Assembly (NCBI RefSeq): GCF_963678635.1
Contig: NC_087069.1
Coordinates: 51,098,938-51,162,937 of the forward strand
Origin: Symsagittifera roscoffensis
Lineage: Eukaryota; Xenacoelomorpha; Acoela; Convolutidae
DNA: 64,000 nt
Reading direction: 5' to 3'
Shown: piece after piece, positions 1 through 9,499 of the stretch
Layout of the letters: the number at the start of each line of letters is the position of its first letter
Position numbering within the stretch: position 1 is the stretch's first letter
Program-made: the position numbers and the translations under genes
The notes under the pieces: model-generated
Databases searched by the model: none
What the model saw: the letters and a program-made list of their open reading frames with translations, nothing else
What the model was told of the DNA's origin: nothing

Positions 1-184
1 CTTTTCGCAAGGGTTACAAACAATCGTTCATCGAGTTCACAATCATTCAAATGTTTGAAGTTTTTGACATACCAACACGAAATCCTCCAACTACAACTTG
101 ATTGATTTTAACAGAGAACCGATTGAGAGAAAACTTTACGAGTCTGAACTAATTCGCGTTCTGGAGAAGGACAATCAAGACTGA
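1..184 (+). pseudogene. Polinton/Maverick integrase, C-terminal end (block 1)
   Basis: This is the last part of a retroviral-type integrase as carried by Polinton/Maverick elements, entering from the left edge. The frame reads FRKGYKQSF, then FEVFDIPTRNPP and LYESELIRVLEKDN before a stop at about 182. That pattern is the small beta-barrel C-terminal domain seen in Polinton integrases. It is close to the same segment at 4531-4714 and 8089-8272. A frame change lies between the FEVFDIPTRNPP and LYESELIRVL parts, so it is not intact. It marks the start of the first of three repeated blocks. The Polinton assignment rests on motif recognition, not on an alignment. Confidence 0.72.
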
Positions 185-204
185 GGGCACTTTCAACAGC
201 CTTC

Positions 205-1038
205 TCACCCATAATGTTCCCCCTTTCTTCACAGTTACCTAGTTTCATCTGCATCAAGGAACGTTTTTAAAGATAACACTCTGAGTGAAGAAATAACTTT
301 GCAAGGTGAATGGAGTGTAGCTGTTACAGAAATTACCTTCCCTACTCAGATAAACAACGTAACTGACAACAACATTGTGTACTACCTAAAGACAAGCATG
401 AAAGTTGAGAACGACAAGATCTCCAGATTTACCTTGGAGAAACAACAAAAATAACAAAAGGAGATTATATGAGCCTTGAACAAAGACTTGACGAGATTCG
501 ACGATAGACAGAATTAGAGAAGTTGGATTAGTTAATAGATGCAATAACCAAACATTTTCATTATGGCTGCATTTTTGGTAATGTATAACTTTTTCAAGCC
601 CGCAATTTCCTAGTCTACTTGAATTCAAAGGCGTCAGAGATGGAACTGGTTATCAAATATGTATGTTACAAACAAGGAAGCGCAAAACATAGCACAATCT
701 CTACCCAAGATCTTTTTGCTGACTATCCCGTCGATATATGCGCTGTTACTCAGCTTATGTTTTGCTATCTTGGCATATTTCATTATCAAACAGTCGGTGA
801 CACAAAAGCACACCTTTTACGACTCATTGATACAAATCGTCGAGTGAAAAACGGTAACGCATGTACAATTGAACCGAATCATCATAAAGTGTGTAGTAAA
901 TTGGATTTTCAAAAACTTTTGGCTAACAAAAATTCTAATATTTCTGTGAACTTGCGCACAGAAACTGGATGACTTGTTCTTTTCGCTGGAGGGGAAAAAG
1001 TTGTTCTGACTTTGAAATTTCAAAAATTTAGCAATTGA
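205..1038 (+). pseudogene. Polinton minor-capsid-like protein relic (block 1)
   Basis: This is a decayed copy of the Polinton gene that follows the integrase and is usually taken to be a minor (penton-type) capsid protein. Readable pieces in order are SSASRNVFKDNTL near 245-285, WSVAVTEITFPTQINNVTDNNIVYY near 310-390, VGDTKAHLLRLIDTNRRVKNG near 793-855, and ISVNLRTETG near 938-970. The pieces lie in different frames and stop codons separate them. Relative to the block-2 copy, a short segment after the first motif (AcTCTGG...) is missing. The hydrophobic ORF at 659-847 is a shadow frame. The capsid role is inferred from the family. Confidence 0.6.
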
Positions 1039-1044
1039 TCAAAT

Positions 1045-1445
1045 TGGATTCATATTACCACAACCAAGCAAACCTACTATATTTTCTCGGGGCATCGTAG
1101 AAAACGAGGCAACGGCTTTAGTGCATTAATTTTGGGAAAAGGAAGGGTGGCACATCCACTGGCTCAAAAATTTGTGATCCCGCAGTTTAAAAATCGGAAA
1201 AGAACTACTTCTTCAGGCAGCTCCGGAACTGATAAAAGTTGCAACAAAAAGAAAAAATCCTACGCAATCACTCAAAAGCATCGATAGAAAAACGATCAAA
1301 AAACAAGTAGGAGGAGGAAGTAGATATCGGAAAAATTATCCGAAAATAACAACGGGGGTGAAACGAAAAACTAGACGCATCATTTCCAGAAAACGAACTG
1401 CACAGAGAAGTTGCTTCGATTTCTTTACAAGGATAATTTAAAAAT
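1045..1445 (+). pseudogene. Small basic Polinton virion-type protein relic (block 1)
   Basis: This is a short degenerate frame downstream of the minor-capsid-like gene. It reads FSRGIVENEATALVH near 1082-1127, then LLLQAAPELIKVATK, SLKSIDRKTIKKQVGGGSRY and a strongly basic end, VKRKTRRIISRKRTAQR followed by FDFFTRII. A hydrophobic N-terminal half and a very basic C-terminal tail in this position are typical of a small Polinton structural protein that resembles adenovirus core or cement proteins in character. I infer the role from position and composition only. Stops and a frame change after VH break it. Confidence 0.5.
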
Positions 1446-1479
1446 CATAAAGGTTAAAAATGATTTCTAACTGATTCCC

Positions 1480-2136
1480 AAGTGAGGCAACTCACAGCTC
1501 CTTGAACTTATTTGAAAAAAAAACGCCTTTACTTGTCACTTTAGAAAATGCATTCACCCAAAAAATTGGACCTTCCTACTCTCCTGATGGTCCTATGCTG
1601 GGGTTTGAAATACTCGGCGACAGAAATTATTTCATCTTCAACGTACTCGTTTGAAACTAGTAGCACAATGGAACCGTGCTTCGAATGCATGCTACAGAGG
1701 CAGCAAACAGAGATACGCCGATTTTTGTTAACAAACCTTTATCTTCATTATTTTTTGAGTGTACACTGTCTCTGATTGGTGAGAAATTATCAACTACCAA
1801 CGCTAATTTTGCCCATAAAAGCTTTGATGAGACCGAGTTTTCATCCGGTAAGGATGCCTAAAGAACATGGTTGGTTTGTCAAGGTTATTATTTTGAAGAA
1901 AACCCATCAGCTATTAACGGTGCTGGAAGGGTATTTGAAGATGTTACGGAGCGTAAAGGTCTAGAACCGGCCTCGAACGAGCTGAAGCTATTTGGTAAAA
2001 CCGCTTGCGACTTTTTGTGTGACAAGCATCTACTTAGCGGAGTGACAGTTAGATTGTCTCTTAGATGTTCTTCTATTGTTTTTTGCTGTCATATCTGAAG
2101 ATGCAGCTAAACACGACAAGGTTCAAATAATCGAAG
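1480..2136 (+). pseudogene. Polinton major capsid protein, 5' part (block 1)
   Basis: This is the N-terminal portion of a Polinton double-jelly-roll major capsid protein, spread over several frames (for example KLDLPTLLMVL at about 1563, NANFAHKSFDETEFSSGKDA at about 1797-1858, and YFEENPSAINGAGR at about 1886-1930). The same frames are seen in blocks 2 and 3. The gene stops abruptly near 2136: after the residues IIEAN the sequence switches to the next Polinton gene, whereas the block-3 copy continues for another 700 bases. The deletion therefore removed the C-terminal half. Multiple stops show that it is dead. Confidence 0.62.
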
Positions 2137-2525
2137 CTAATCCCAATAAGAACAGCTTAAACTGTAACCGGACGATGAAGAAGTACCGGACGAACGTGAG
2201 AAAGTGGAAATATTAGAAGAAAAAAACGATAGACAGACCAAAAGTAATTTAAGACAGTTACAAGTATTAAAAGACAAAACATTTGTTAGAGCAAAAACCA
2301 TACTTGAACTCATAAAAAATTCGGAAAGAGTAACCATAAACCGTGACAATGAGGTAGTGTAAGTAGATAAAGTACCAAGATGACTGAAAGCTGCCATATT
2401 TTTATACGATATACAACAATCAACAAAAAAATTACACAATCCGTCTTTCATTTTTTATGTAACTGCTCTCAACTTGACTGAAAACCTAATAATAAATCGG
2501 AATGACAAACACGCTGTTCAGTCTC
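2137..2525 (+). pseudogene. Polinton accessory gene fragment, copy 1
   Basis: This is a first, truncated copy of the gene better seen at 3559-4262. Readable parts are VEILEEKNDRQTKSNLRQL, KTFVRAKTILELIKNSERVT and LKAAIFLYDIQQSTKKLHN, with one stop (TGA) before LKAAIF. It begins at the capsid deletion junction near 2137 and ends at about 2522, where the sequence jumps into the ATPase region. I recognise it only as a Polinton gene of unknown function that has an Arg/Ser/Pro-rich tail in the longer copies. The minus-strand ORF over this stretch is an antisense shadow. Confidence 0.5.
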
Positions 2526-2539
2526 AAACTTTCTTTCAC

Positions 2540-3241
2540 TAAATTAAGTTGCGAAGAAACGTCAATTTGGATCTCGATTTTATCAGGCTTGGTCGGTTAC
2601 ATACTACCAAACCCAAGGATACGAATAAAGTGGTTGATATTTCGACAAGAATTTTCATGGCGATAGTGGGACCTTCAGGATCCGGGGAAACTGAGTTACT
2701 TTGAAACTTTTGATGGAAAATATTTTTTACTCTAAATAACGAACCGTTATATATCTTGACAAAGAGATGCAACCTGCATTCTCAGCAAAAATGTCATCTC
2801 GCGAAGTGAAAGTGAAGTTCAACGGTTTCGAATCTGTGAGAAATTTAGAAAATGTGCTTCTAGTTTTAGATGATTCATGTGAAGACATCTATAAGGACAA
2901 GGAACTTGTTAGATTAGCGATAGAGCGTAGACATAGAAGGATAGATGTAATATAAGTTATCAATAACTTGTTTCAACAAATTTGATGGTCGCGTACGATT
3001 GATTTGATCACTTCACACATCATTCTGTTCAAAAAGCCTCGTGACATTCACTAACTAGATCAATCAGGAAGACAATTGACTGCATGAAAAACTTTGAGAA
3101 GCTGTTACGAGTTAGCTACCAGAGACTCTTTTGGACATCTTCTAATCGACTTGGACCCCCCGTACATCATTTTGTTTGAGTTTTTGTTCAAATATCACGC
3201 GGCCTGGGCCAACAGTTTTGATTTTAACCTTATCTAAAGCA
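2540..3241 (+). pseudogene. Polinton genome-packaging ATPase (FtsK/A32-like) relic
   Basis: This is a relic of the P-loop ATPase that Polintons share with other double-jelly-roll viruses and that would drive DNA packaging into capsids. A Walker A-like motif reads FMAIVGPSGSGETELL; the GPSGSGET core is at 2669-2692, with Glu where the catalytic Lys of GxxGxGKT/S belongs. A Walker B-like motif, NVLLVLDDS, is at about 2854-2877. Further on, YELATRDSFGHLLIDLDP (about 3107-3160) and FCSNITRPGPTV (about 3184-3220) match the C-terminal part of this family. At least two frameshifts and several stops break the gene. Only block 1 carries it. Confidence 0.68.
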
Positions 3242-3254
3242 GAACCTATTTGAT

Positions 3255-3545
3255 CACAAAAGAAAAAGAAAGACGTATCTGCTCTGCGGCATATGTTACA
3301 ACTGAAACATGACCAGCTAAGACGATTAATTAGAAAAACTTCAAATCGCGAAATCGTAACACTTTTTTGTGAATGTTTGCTCAATGTAGTCAATGGAAAC
3401 GTACCCTTTAAAATCAAATGATTAGAGACAGCATACAAATATTTAATCATTCCAAAAACCAGTGTTGTCAAAAAACGTGCGATTGTTTTGAGTAAAGAAG
3501 GCTTCCATTTAGTGCGACAAGTACTTCATATTTGTTACAAGTACC
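3255..3545 (+). pseudogene. Small conserved Polinton ORF relic
   Basis: Directly after the ATPase, one frame reads DVSALRHMLQLKHDQLRRLI, then TSNREIVTLFCECLLNVVNGNVPF, and ends at a TGA near 3422. A second frame continues with KKRAIVLSKEGFHLV. The pattern (a short Lys/Arg/Leu-rich helix, then SNREIV...ECLLNVVNGNV, then a basic stretch) resembles a small ORF of unknown function found next to capsid genes in Polintons. It is broken by a frame change near 3422. No catalytic motif is visible. Confidence 0.45.
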
Positions 3546-3558
3546 TCAGAACTTAGTT

Positions 3559-4262
3559 ATGACTGCTGTAGAATTCATTCTAATTCCGAAAAACTTATAT
3601 GTTAAAGAGCAGCCACATGCTGCACGTGTTCTTTAAGATAATAATGTTCAACACAAAAACGTTCAACTATCCCACTTTAACCCAGTTACCTCCTTAAACT
3701 AGTAAGACTACCGCAACGAAGGAAAAATTTACGGAAAATGTTGAGCCCCAACAAAACAGCTTAAACTGTTACCGGACGATGAAGAAGTACCGGTCAAACG
3801 TGATAAAGTGGAAATATTAGAAGAAAAAAATGATAGAAAGACCAAACGTATTTTAAGACAGTTACAAGTATTAAAAGACAAAAAATTTGTTAGAGCAAAA
3901 ACCATACTTGAAAACATAGAAAATTCGGAACGAGTAACCATAAACCGTGATAATGAGGATATATGTAGATAAAGTACCAAGAGGACTGAAAGCTGCCATA
4001 TTTTTATACGATATACAACAATCAACGAAAAAACTACACAATCCGTCTTTCATTATTTATTTAACTGATCTCAACTTGACTGAAAACCTAATAATAAATC
4101 GGAATAACAAACACGCTGTTCAGTCAGCGTCTATTAACGATCAAGAGAAACAAGAACCTGGACCCTCAAGAGCCCGCTCAACATCGCCCACTTGGCAGGA
4201 AAAAAGTAGTGCAAACCTTGAGAGACGTAAGAACACAAACAAAGAAAACACAAGCTTTCGCT
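3559..4262 (+). pseudogene. Polinton accessory gene (EFILIPK family), most complete copy
   Basis: An ATG at 3559 opens a frame starting MTAVEFILIPKNLYVKEQPH, which looks like the conserved start of a Polinton gene. It stops at a TAA after about 25 codons. Homology resumes near 3745 with KQLKLLPDDEEVP, VEILEEKNDRKTKR, KFVRAKTILENIENSERVT, then LKAAIFLYDIQQSTKKLHN after a frameshift, and an Arg/Ser/Pro-rich tail (EKQEPGPSRARSTSPTWQEK). Fragments of the same gene lie at 2137-2525 and 6690-7282. Function is unknown; an internal virion or scaffold role is only a guess from the charged, low-complexity tail. Confidence 0.5.
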
Positions 4263-4714
4263 GAGATAAATATCCGTTCCTTGAAAAATCTAATTTATAA
4301 ATACTTGGAGCATATATGGACATTCTCATACATTAAATATTTGCAAGATTTTGTCAGAGCAATTAATTCGAGGAAATCGTGTCACAAACTGTGTACCAAA
4401 TAAAATAACTAAAAAAGATGATCCTCGCGTTTGATCCTGATTTCATTAAAAGCAGAACAGTCATTGAAATTAATTCGACGTCCAAAGCTTTATGTTGGTG
4501 ATTATGTTAGACTCGTCAAAGTATACATACCTTTTCGAAAGGGTTACAAACAATCGTTCATCAAGTTCACAATCATTCAAATGTTTGAAGTTTTTGACAT
4601 ACCAACACGAAATCCTCCAACTACAACTTGATTGATTTTAACAGAGAACCGATTGAGAGAAAACTTTACGAGTCTGAACTAATTCGCGTTCTGGAGAAGG
4701 ACAATCAAGACTGA
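4250..4714 (+). pseudogene. Polinton integrase, C-terminal fragment (block 1/2 junction)
   Basis: This integrase piece begins at FAEINIRSLKNLIYKYLE, the segment that holds the third catalytic acidic residue (Glu of AFAE). It continues through the linker and the C-terminal domain (KAEQSLKLIRRPKLYVGDYVR, FRKGYKQSF, FEVFDIPTRNPP, LYESELIRVLEK) to a stop at 4712. The catalytic core with the other two Asp residues is absent: the accessory gene tail joins straight onto the FAE segment near 4250, while in block 2 about 600 bases lie between these points. Stops occur near 4401 and at the frame change near 4629. Confidence 0.66.
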
Positions 4715-4734
4715 GGGCACTTTCAACAGCCTTC

Positions 4735-5588
4735 TCACCCATAATGTTCCCCCTTTCTTCACAGTTACCTAGTTTCATCTGCATCAAGGAACGTTTTTAA
4801 AGATAACACTCTGGCCAACTTTAAAAATCTCCTGAGTGAAGAAATAAATTTGCAAGGTGAATGGAGAGTAGCTGTTACAGAAATTACCTTCCCTACTCAG
4901 ATAAACAACGTAACTGACAACAACATTGTGTACTACATAAAGACAAGCATGAAAGTTGAGAACGACAAGATCTCCAGATTTACCTTGGAGAAACAACAAA
5001 AATAACAAAAGGAGAATATATGAGCCTTGAACAAAGACTTGACGAGATTCGTCGATAGACAGAATTAGAGAAGTTGGATTAGCTAATAGATGCAATAACC
5101 AAACATTTTCATTAGGGCTGCATTTTTGGTAATGTATAACTTTTTCAAGCCCGCAATTTCCTAGTCTACTTGAATTCAAAGGCGTCAGAATGGAACTGGT
5201 TATCAAATATGTATGTTACAAACAAGGAAGCGCAAAACATAGCACATTCTCTACCCAAGATTTTTTTGCTGACTATCTCGTCGATATATGCGCTGTTACT
5301 CAGCTTATGTTTTGTTATCTTGGCATATTTCATTATCAAACAGTCGGTGACACAAAAGCACACCTTTTACGACTCATTGATACAAATCGTCGAGTGAAAA
5401 ACGGTAACGCATGTACAATTGAACCGAATCATCATAAAGCGCTTAGTAATTTGGATTTTAAAAAACTTTTGGTTAACAAAAATTCTAATATTTCTGTGAA
5501 CTTGCGCACCGAAACTGGATGACTTGTTCTTTTCGCTGGAGGGGGAAAAGTTGTTCTGACTTTGAAATTTCAAAAATTTAGCAATTGA
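4735..5588 (+). pseudogene. Polinton minor-capsid-like protein relic (block 2)
   Basis: This is the second copy of the gene at 205-1038, and slightly more complete because it keeps the segment LANFKNLLSEEINLQGEWRVA near 4809-4870. Later parts read VTEITFPTQINNVTDNN, VGDTKAHLLRLIDTNRRVKNG (5344-5402), LSNLDFKKLLVNKNSNISVNL and a stop where block 3 reads on with GGLVTFAGAG. Frames change several times. The hydrophobic ORF at 5170-5397 is an out-of-frame shadow. Confidence 0.6.
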
Positions 5589-5593
5589 TCAAA

Positions 5594-5990
5594 TTGGATT
5601 CATATTACCACAACCAAGCAAACCTACTACATTTTCTCGGGGCATCGTAGACAACGAGGCAACGGCTTTAGTGCATTAATTTTGGGAAAAGGAAGGGTGG
5701 CACATCCACAGGCTCAAAAATTTGTGATCCCGCAGTTTAAAAATCGGAAAAGAACTACTTCTTCAGGCAGCTCCAGAACTGATAAAAAATGCAACAAAAA
5801 GAAAAAATCCTAAGCAATCACTCAAAAGCATCGATAGAAAAACGATTAAAAAACAAGTAGGAGGAGGAAGTAGATATCGGAAATATTATCCGAAAATAAC
5901 AACGGGGGTGAAACGAAAAACGAGACGCATCGTTCCCAGAAAACGAACTGCACAGAGAAGTTGCTTCGATTTCTTTACAAGGATAATTTA
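5594..5990 (+). pseudogene. Small basic Polinton virion-type protein relic (block 2)
   Basis: This is the second copy of the 1045-1445 gene. It reads FSRGIVDNEATALVH, LLLQAAPELIKNATK, KQVGGGSRY and the basic end KRKTRRIVPRKRTAQR followed by FDFFTRII. It has a stop in the middle (after KNP) that block 1 lacks, and shares the frame break after LVH. The role is inferred as for block 1. Confidence 0.48.
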
Positions 5991-6032
5991 AAAATCAAAA
6001 AGAATAAAAATGATTTCTAACTGATTCCCGAG

Positions 6033-6688
6033 TGAGGCAACTCACAGCTCCTTGAACTTATTTGGAAAAAAAACGCCTTTACTTGTCACTTTAGAAAATG
6101 CATTCACCCAAAAAATTGGACCTTCCTACTCTCCTGATGGTCCTATGCTGGAGTTTGAAATACTCGGCGACAGAAATTATTTCATCTTCAACGTACTCGT
6201 TTGAAACTAGTAGCACATTGGAACCGTGCTTCGAATGCATGCTACAGAGGCAGCAAACAGAGATACACCGAGTTTTGTTAACAAACCTTTATCTTCATTA
6301 TTTTTTTGGGTGTACACTGTCTCTGATTGGTGAGAAATTATCAACTACCAACGCTAATTTTGCCCATAAAAGCTTTGATGAGACCGAGTTTTCATCCGGT
6401 AAGGATGCCTAAAGATCATGGTTGGTTTGTCAAGGTTATTATTTTGAAGAAAACCCATCAGCTATTAACGGTGCTGGAAGGAGATTTGATGATGTTACGG
6501 AGCGTAAACGTCTAGAAACGGCCTCGAACGAGCTGAAGCTATTTGGTAAAATCGCTTGCGAGTTTTTGTCGTGTGACAAGCATCTACTTAGCGGTGTGAC
6601 AGTTAGATTGTCTCTTAGATGTTCTTCTATTGTTTTTTGCTGTCATATCTGAAGATGCAGCTAAACACTACAAGGTTAAAATAATCGA
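6033..6688 (+). pseudogene. Polinton major capsid protein, 5' part (block 2)
   Basis: This is the second truncated capsid copy, with the same pieces as block 1: KLDLPTLLMVL near 6113, NANFAHKSFDETEFSSGKDA near 6348-6409 and YFEENPSAINGAGRRFDDVT near 6437-6500. It ends at exactly the same deletion junction as block 1, where IIEAN runs into the accessory gene near 6690. The shared breakpoint shows that blocks 1 and 2 come from one already-deleted parent, or that one was converted by the other. Stops and frameshifts are numerous. Confidence 0.62.
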
Positions 6689-6689
6689 A

Positions 6690-7282
6690 GCTAATCCCAA
6701 TAAGAACAGCTTAAACTGTAACCGGACGATGAAGAAGTACCGGACGAACGTGAGAAAATGGAAATATTATAAGAAAAAAACGATAGACACACCAAAAGTA
6801 ATTTAAGACAGTTACAAGTATTAAAAGACAAAACATTTGTTAGAGCAAAAATCATACTTGAAATCATAGAAAATTCGGAAAGAGTAACCATAAACCGTGA
6901 CAATGAGGTAGTGTATGTAGATAAAGTACCAAGATGACTGAAAGCTGCCATATTTTTATACGATATACAACAATCAACAAAAAAATTACACAATCCGTCT
7001 TTCATTATTTATTCAACTGATCTCAACTTGACTGAAAACCTAATAATAAATCGGAATGACAAACACGCTGTTCAGTCAGCGTCTACTAACGATCAAGAGA
7101 AACAAGAACCCGGACCCTCAAGAGCCCGCTCAACATCGCCCACTTGGCAGGAAAAAAGTAGTGCAAACCTTGAGAGACGTAAAAACACAAACGAAAAAAT
7201 CACAGCGGTAATAGAAAAACCCGAAATCAAAAACGTGAAAAACAGTCAGAAGAAGTCTCTGACTCGTACGGAATGCCAATAA
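6690..7282 (+). pseudogene. Polinton accessory gene fragment, copy 3
   Basis: This copy begins at the capsid deletion junction and carries the accessory gene to its end. After VTINRDNEVVYVDKVPR comes a TGA, then LKAAIFLYDIQQSTKKLHN, LTENLIINRNDKHAVQS and the Arg/Ser/Pro-rich tail, which runs on into Lys-rich sequence ending SLTRTECQ and a TAA at 7280-7282. The 84-codon ORF from 7028 is the clean 3' part. It has no recognised domain. Confidence 0.5.
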
Positions 7283-7589
7283 CAATTCAGATCCTCCAAC
7301 GTCAGAAAAGACGAAGGCAAAAACGAAACAATGGTAAAATTAAAAAGGTTGAAGAAAAAATGTTGAAAACTAAATACCTAAAGGTCTCGCGTTATTTTGT
7401 AGCGTGAACAACTTGATAAAATCTATCAACTTGTCGCGACAAAAAGTTTAACGTTTACTTCACATTGAACCTAATTCCACGAAAAATGGAACTGAAAAAA
7501 ACCGTCGCGACTCAAGGTCATAGCTTACGATATCGACGAAATCTGGTCATTAATATGTTGATAAATTTGCTAATTACAACCATGATGTT
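7283..7589. other. Low-information stretch between accessory gene and integrase core
   Basis: Short Lys/Arg-rich pieces (for example KRRRQKRNNGKIKKVEEK near 7302-7355) suggest the upstream part of a Polinton gene, possibly the integrase N-terminus, but no motif is clear. Confidence 0.3.
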
Positions 7590-8272
7590 ACGTATCTGCT
7601 CATGCAGTTGACTGCATGTCTCGCTATCTCAGAGTGCAACCCTGGCAATCGAATTATGCTACTACAACAGCAGAAGCGTTCAAACTAATGATAAAGACAA
7701 AGCAACCAAAAAAGTATGGGTGGACAAGGGCACAGAGTTTAAAGGATCCTTCGAAGCACGTAAAAAGCATGTAAAAGGAAAGGCATAAAAACATATAGCA
7801 CAGAGAGCGAGAAGAAGTCCGCTTTTGCTGAGATAAATATCCGTTCCTTGAAAATCCTATTTATAAATACTTGGAGCATATATGGACATTCTCATACATT
7901 GAAAATTTGCAAGATTTTGTCAGAGCAATTAATTCGAGGAAATCGTGTCACAAACTGTGTACCAAAAAAAGTAACTAAAAAAGATGATCCTCGCGTGATT
8001 TCATTAAGAGCAGAACATTCATTGAAATTAATTCGACGTCCAATGCTTTATGTTGGTAATTATGTTAGACTCGCCAAAGTAGACATACCTTTTCGCAAGG
8101 GTTACAAACAATCGTTCATCAAGTTCACAATCATTCAAATGTTTGAAGTTTTTGACATACCAACACGAAATCCTCCAACTACAACTTGATTGATTTTAAA
8201 AGAGAACCGATTGAGAGAAAACTTTACGAGTCTGAACTAATTCGCGTTCTGGAGAAGGACAATCATGACTGA
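7590..8272 (+). pseudogene. Polinton integrase, core plus C-terminal domain (block 2/3)
   Basis: This is the longest integrase relic. From about 7610 the frame reads DCMSRYLRVQPW, then ATTTAEAFKLMIKTKQPKK and VWVDKGTEFKGSFEA, which holds the second catalytic Asp of a DDE integrase. After two stops, KKSAFAEINIRSLK supplies the Glu position. The ORF from 7848 continues through SLRAEHSLKLIRRPMLYVGNYVR, FRKGYKQSF and FEVFDIPTRNPPTTT. The last part, LYESELIRVLEKDN, is out of frame by one base and ends at a TGA at 8270. The integrase stop overlaps an ATG at 8265 that may have been the start of the next gene. Confidence 0.7.
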
Positions 8273-9144
8273 GGGCACTTTCAACAGCCTTCTCACCCAT
8301 AAATTCCCGCCTTCCTTCACAGTTACCTAGTTTCATCTGCATCAAGGAACGTTTTTAAAGATAACACTCTGGTCAACTTTAAAACTCTCCTGAGTGAAAA
8401 AATAGGTTTGAAATGAGAATGGAGAGTAGCTGTTACAGAAATGACCTTCGCTACTCAGGTAAACAACGTAACTGACAACAACATTGTGTACTACATGAAG
8501 ACAAGCATGAAAGTTGAGAAAGACAAGATCTCCAGTTTTACCCTGAAGAAACAACAAAAATAACCCACGGAGAATATACGAGCTTTGAACAAAGACTTGA
8601 CGAGATTCGTCGAAAGACAGAATTAGAGAAGTTGGATTACGTAATAGACACAATAACCAAACATCTTTAATTATGGCTCCATTTTTCGGAATGTATAAAT
8701 TTTTCAAGCCCGCAATTTCCTAGTCTACTTGGATTCAAAGGCGTCAGAGATGGAACTGGTTATCAAATATGTTACAAACAAGGAAGCGCGAAACATAGCA
8801 CATTCTCTACCCAAGATCTTTTTGCTGACTTTCCCGTTGATATATGCGCTGGTACTCAGCTTATGTTTTGTTATCTGGGCATATTTCTTTATCAAATAGT
8901 CGGTGACACAAAAGCACTCCTTTTACGACTCATTGATACAAATCGTCGAGTGAAAAACGGTTACACATGTACAATTGAACCGAATCATCATAAAGCGCTT
9001 AGTAATTTGGATTTTAAAAAACTTTTGGTTAACAATATTTCTAATTTTTCTGTGAACTTGCACACAGAAACTGGAGGACTTGTTACTTTCGCTGGAGCTG
9101 GAAAAGTTGTTCTGACACTGAAATTTCAAAAGTTCAGCAATTGA
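8265..9144 (+). pseudogene. Polinton minor-capsid-like protein relic (block 3, best copy)
   Basis: The likely start is the ATG at 8265, which overlaps the integrase stop (MTEGTFNSLLTH). The frame then breaks before SSASRNVFKDNTLVNFKTLLSE. Later parts read WRVAVTEMTFATQVNNVTDNNIVYYMKTS and VGDTKALLLRLIDTNRRVKNG (8902-8960). The 3' end is open from 8863 to the TGA at 9142 and, unlike blocks 1 and 2, keeps the final GGLVTFAGAGKVVLTLKFQK. About 290 codons in total fits a single-jelly-roll minor capsid protein. The structural role is family-based inference. Confidence 0.62.
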
Positions 9145-9149
9145 TCAAA

Positions 9150-9465
9150 ATGGGTTCAAATTACCACAACCAAGCAAACCTACCACATTTCTCGGGGCAT
9201 CGTAGACAACGAGGCAGCGGCCTTAGTGCATCAACCTTGGGAACTCGAAGGATGGCACTTCCACTGGCTCAAAAATTTGTGATAACCGCAGCTCAAAAGC
9301 ATCGATAGAAAAACAATCAAAAAGCAAGTAGGAGGAGGAAGTAGATCTCGGAAAAGTCATCCAAAAATAACAACGGGGGTGAAACGAAAAACGAGACGCG
9401 TCATTCCCAGAAAACGAACTGCACAGAAAAGTCGCTTCGATTTCTTTACAAGGATGATTTAAAAA
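9150..9465 (+). pseudogene. Small basic Polinton virion-type protein relic (block 3)
   Basis: This third copy is about 100 bases shorter: the segment with AAPELIK...KKNP is deleted, so the text goes from a position near NL to SSKASIEKQSKSK-like sequence. The basic end VKRKTRRVIPRKRTAQK followed by FDFFTRMI is preserved near 9378-9462. Confidence 0.48.
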
Positions 9466-9499
9466 TCATAATGATTAAAAATGATTTCTAGTTGATTCC

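Noticed and set aside
659-847. Hydrophobic 62-codon ORF that looks like a membrane protein
   Set aside because: It is a shifted frame over the Polinton minor-capsid-like gene (VGDTKA frame); the same shadow appears at 5170-5397.
2137-2451. Minus-strand Ser/Leu-rich ORF of 104 codons, repeated at 3729-4053 and 6691-7005
   Set aside because: Antisense of the Polinton accessory gene, whose + strand reading has recognisable conserved text.
2869-2955. Intact ATPase gene
   Set aside because: Walker A and B lie in different frames with stops between them.
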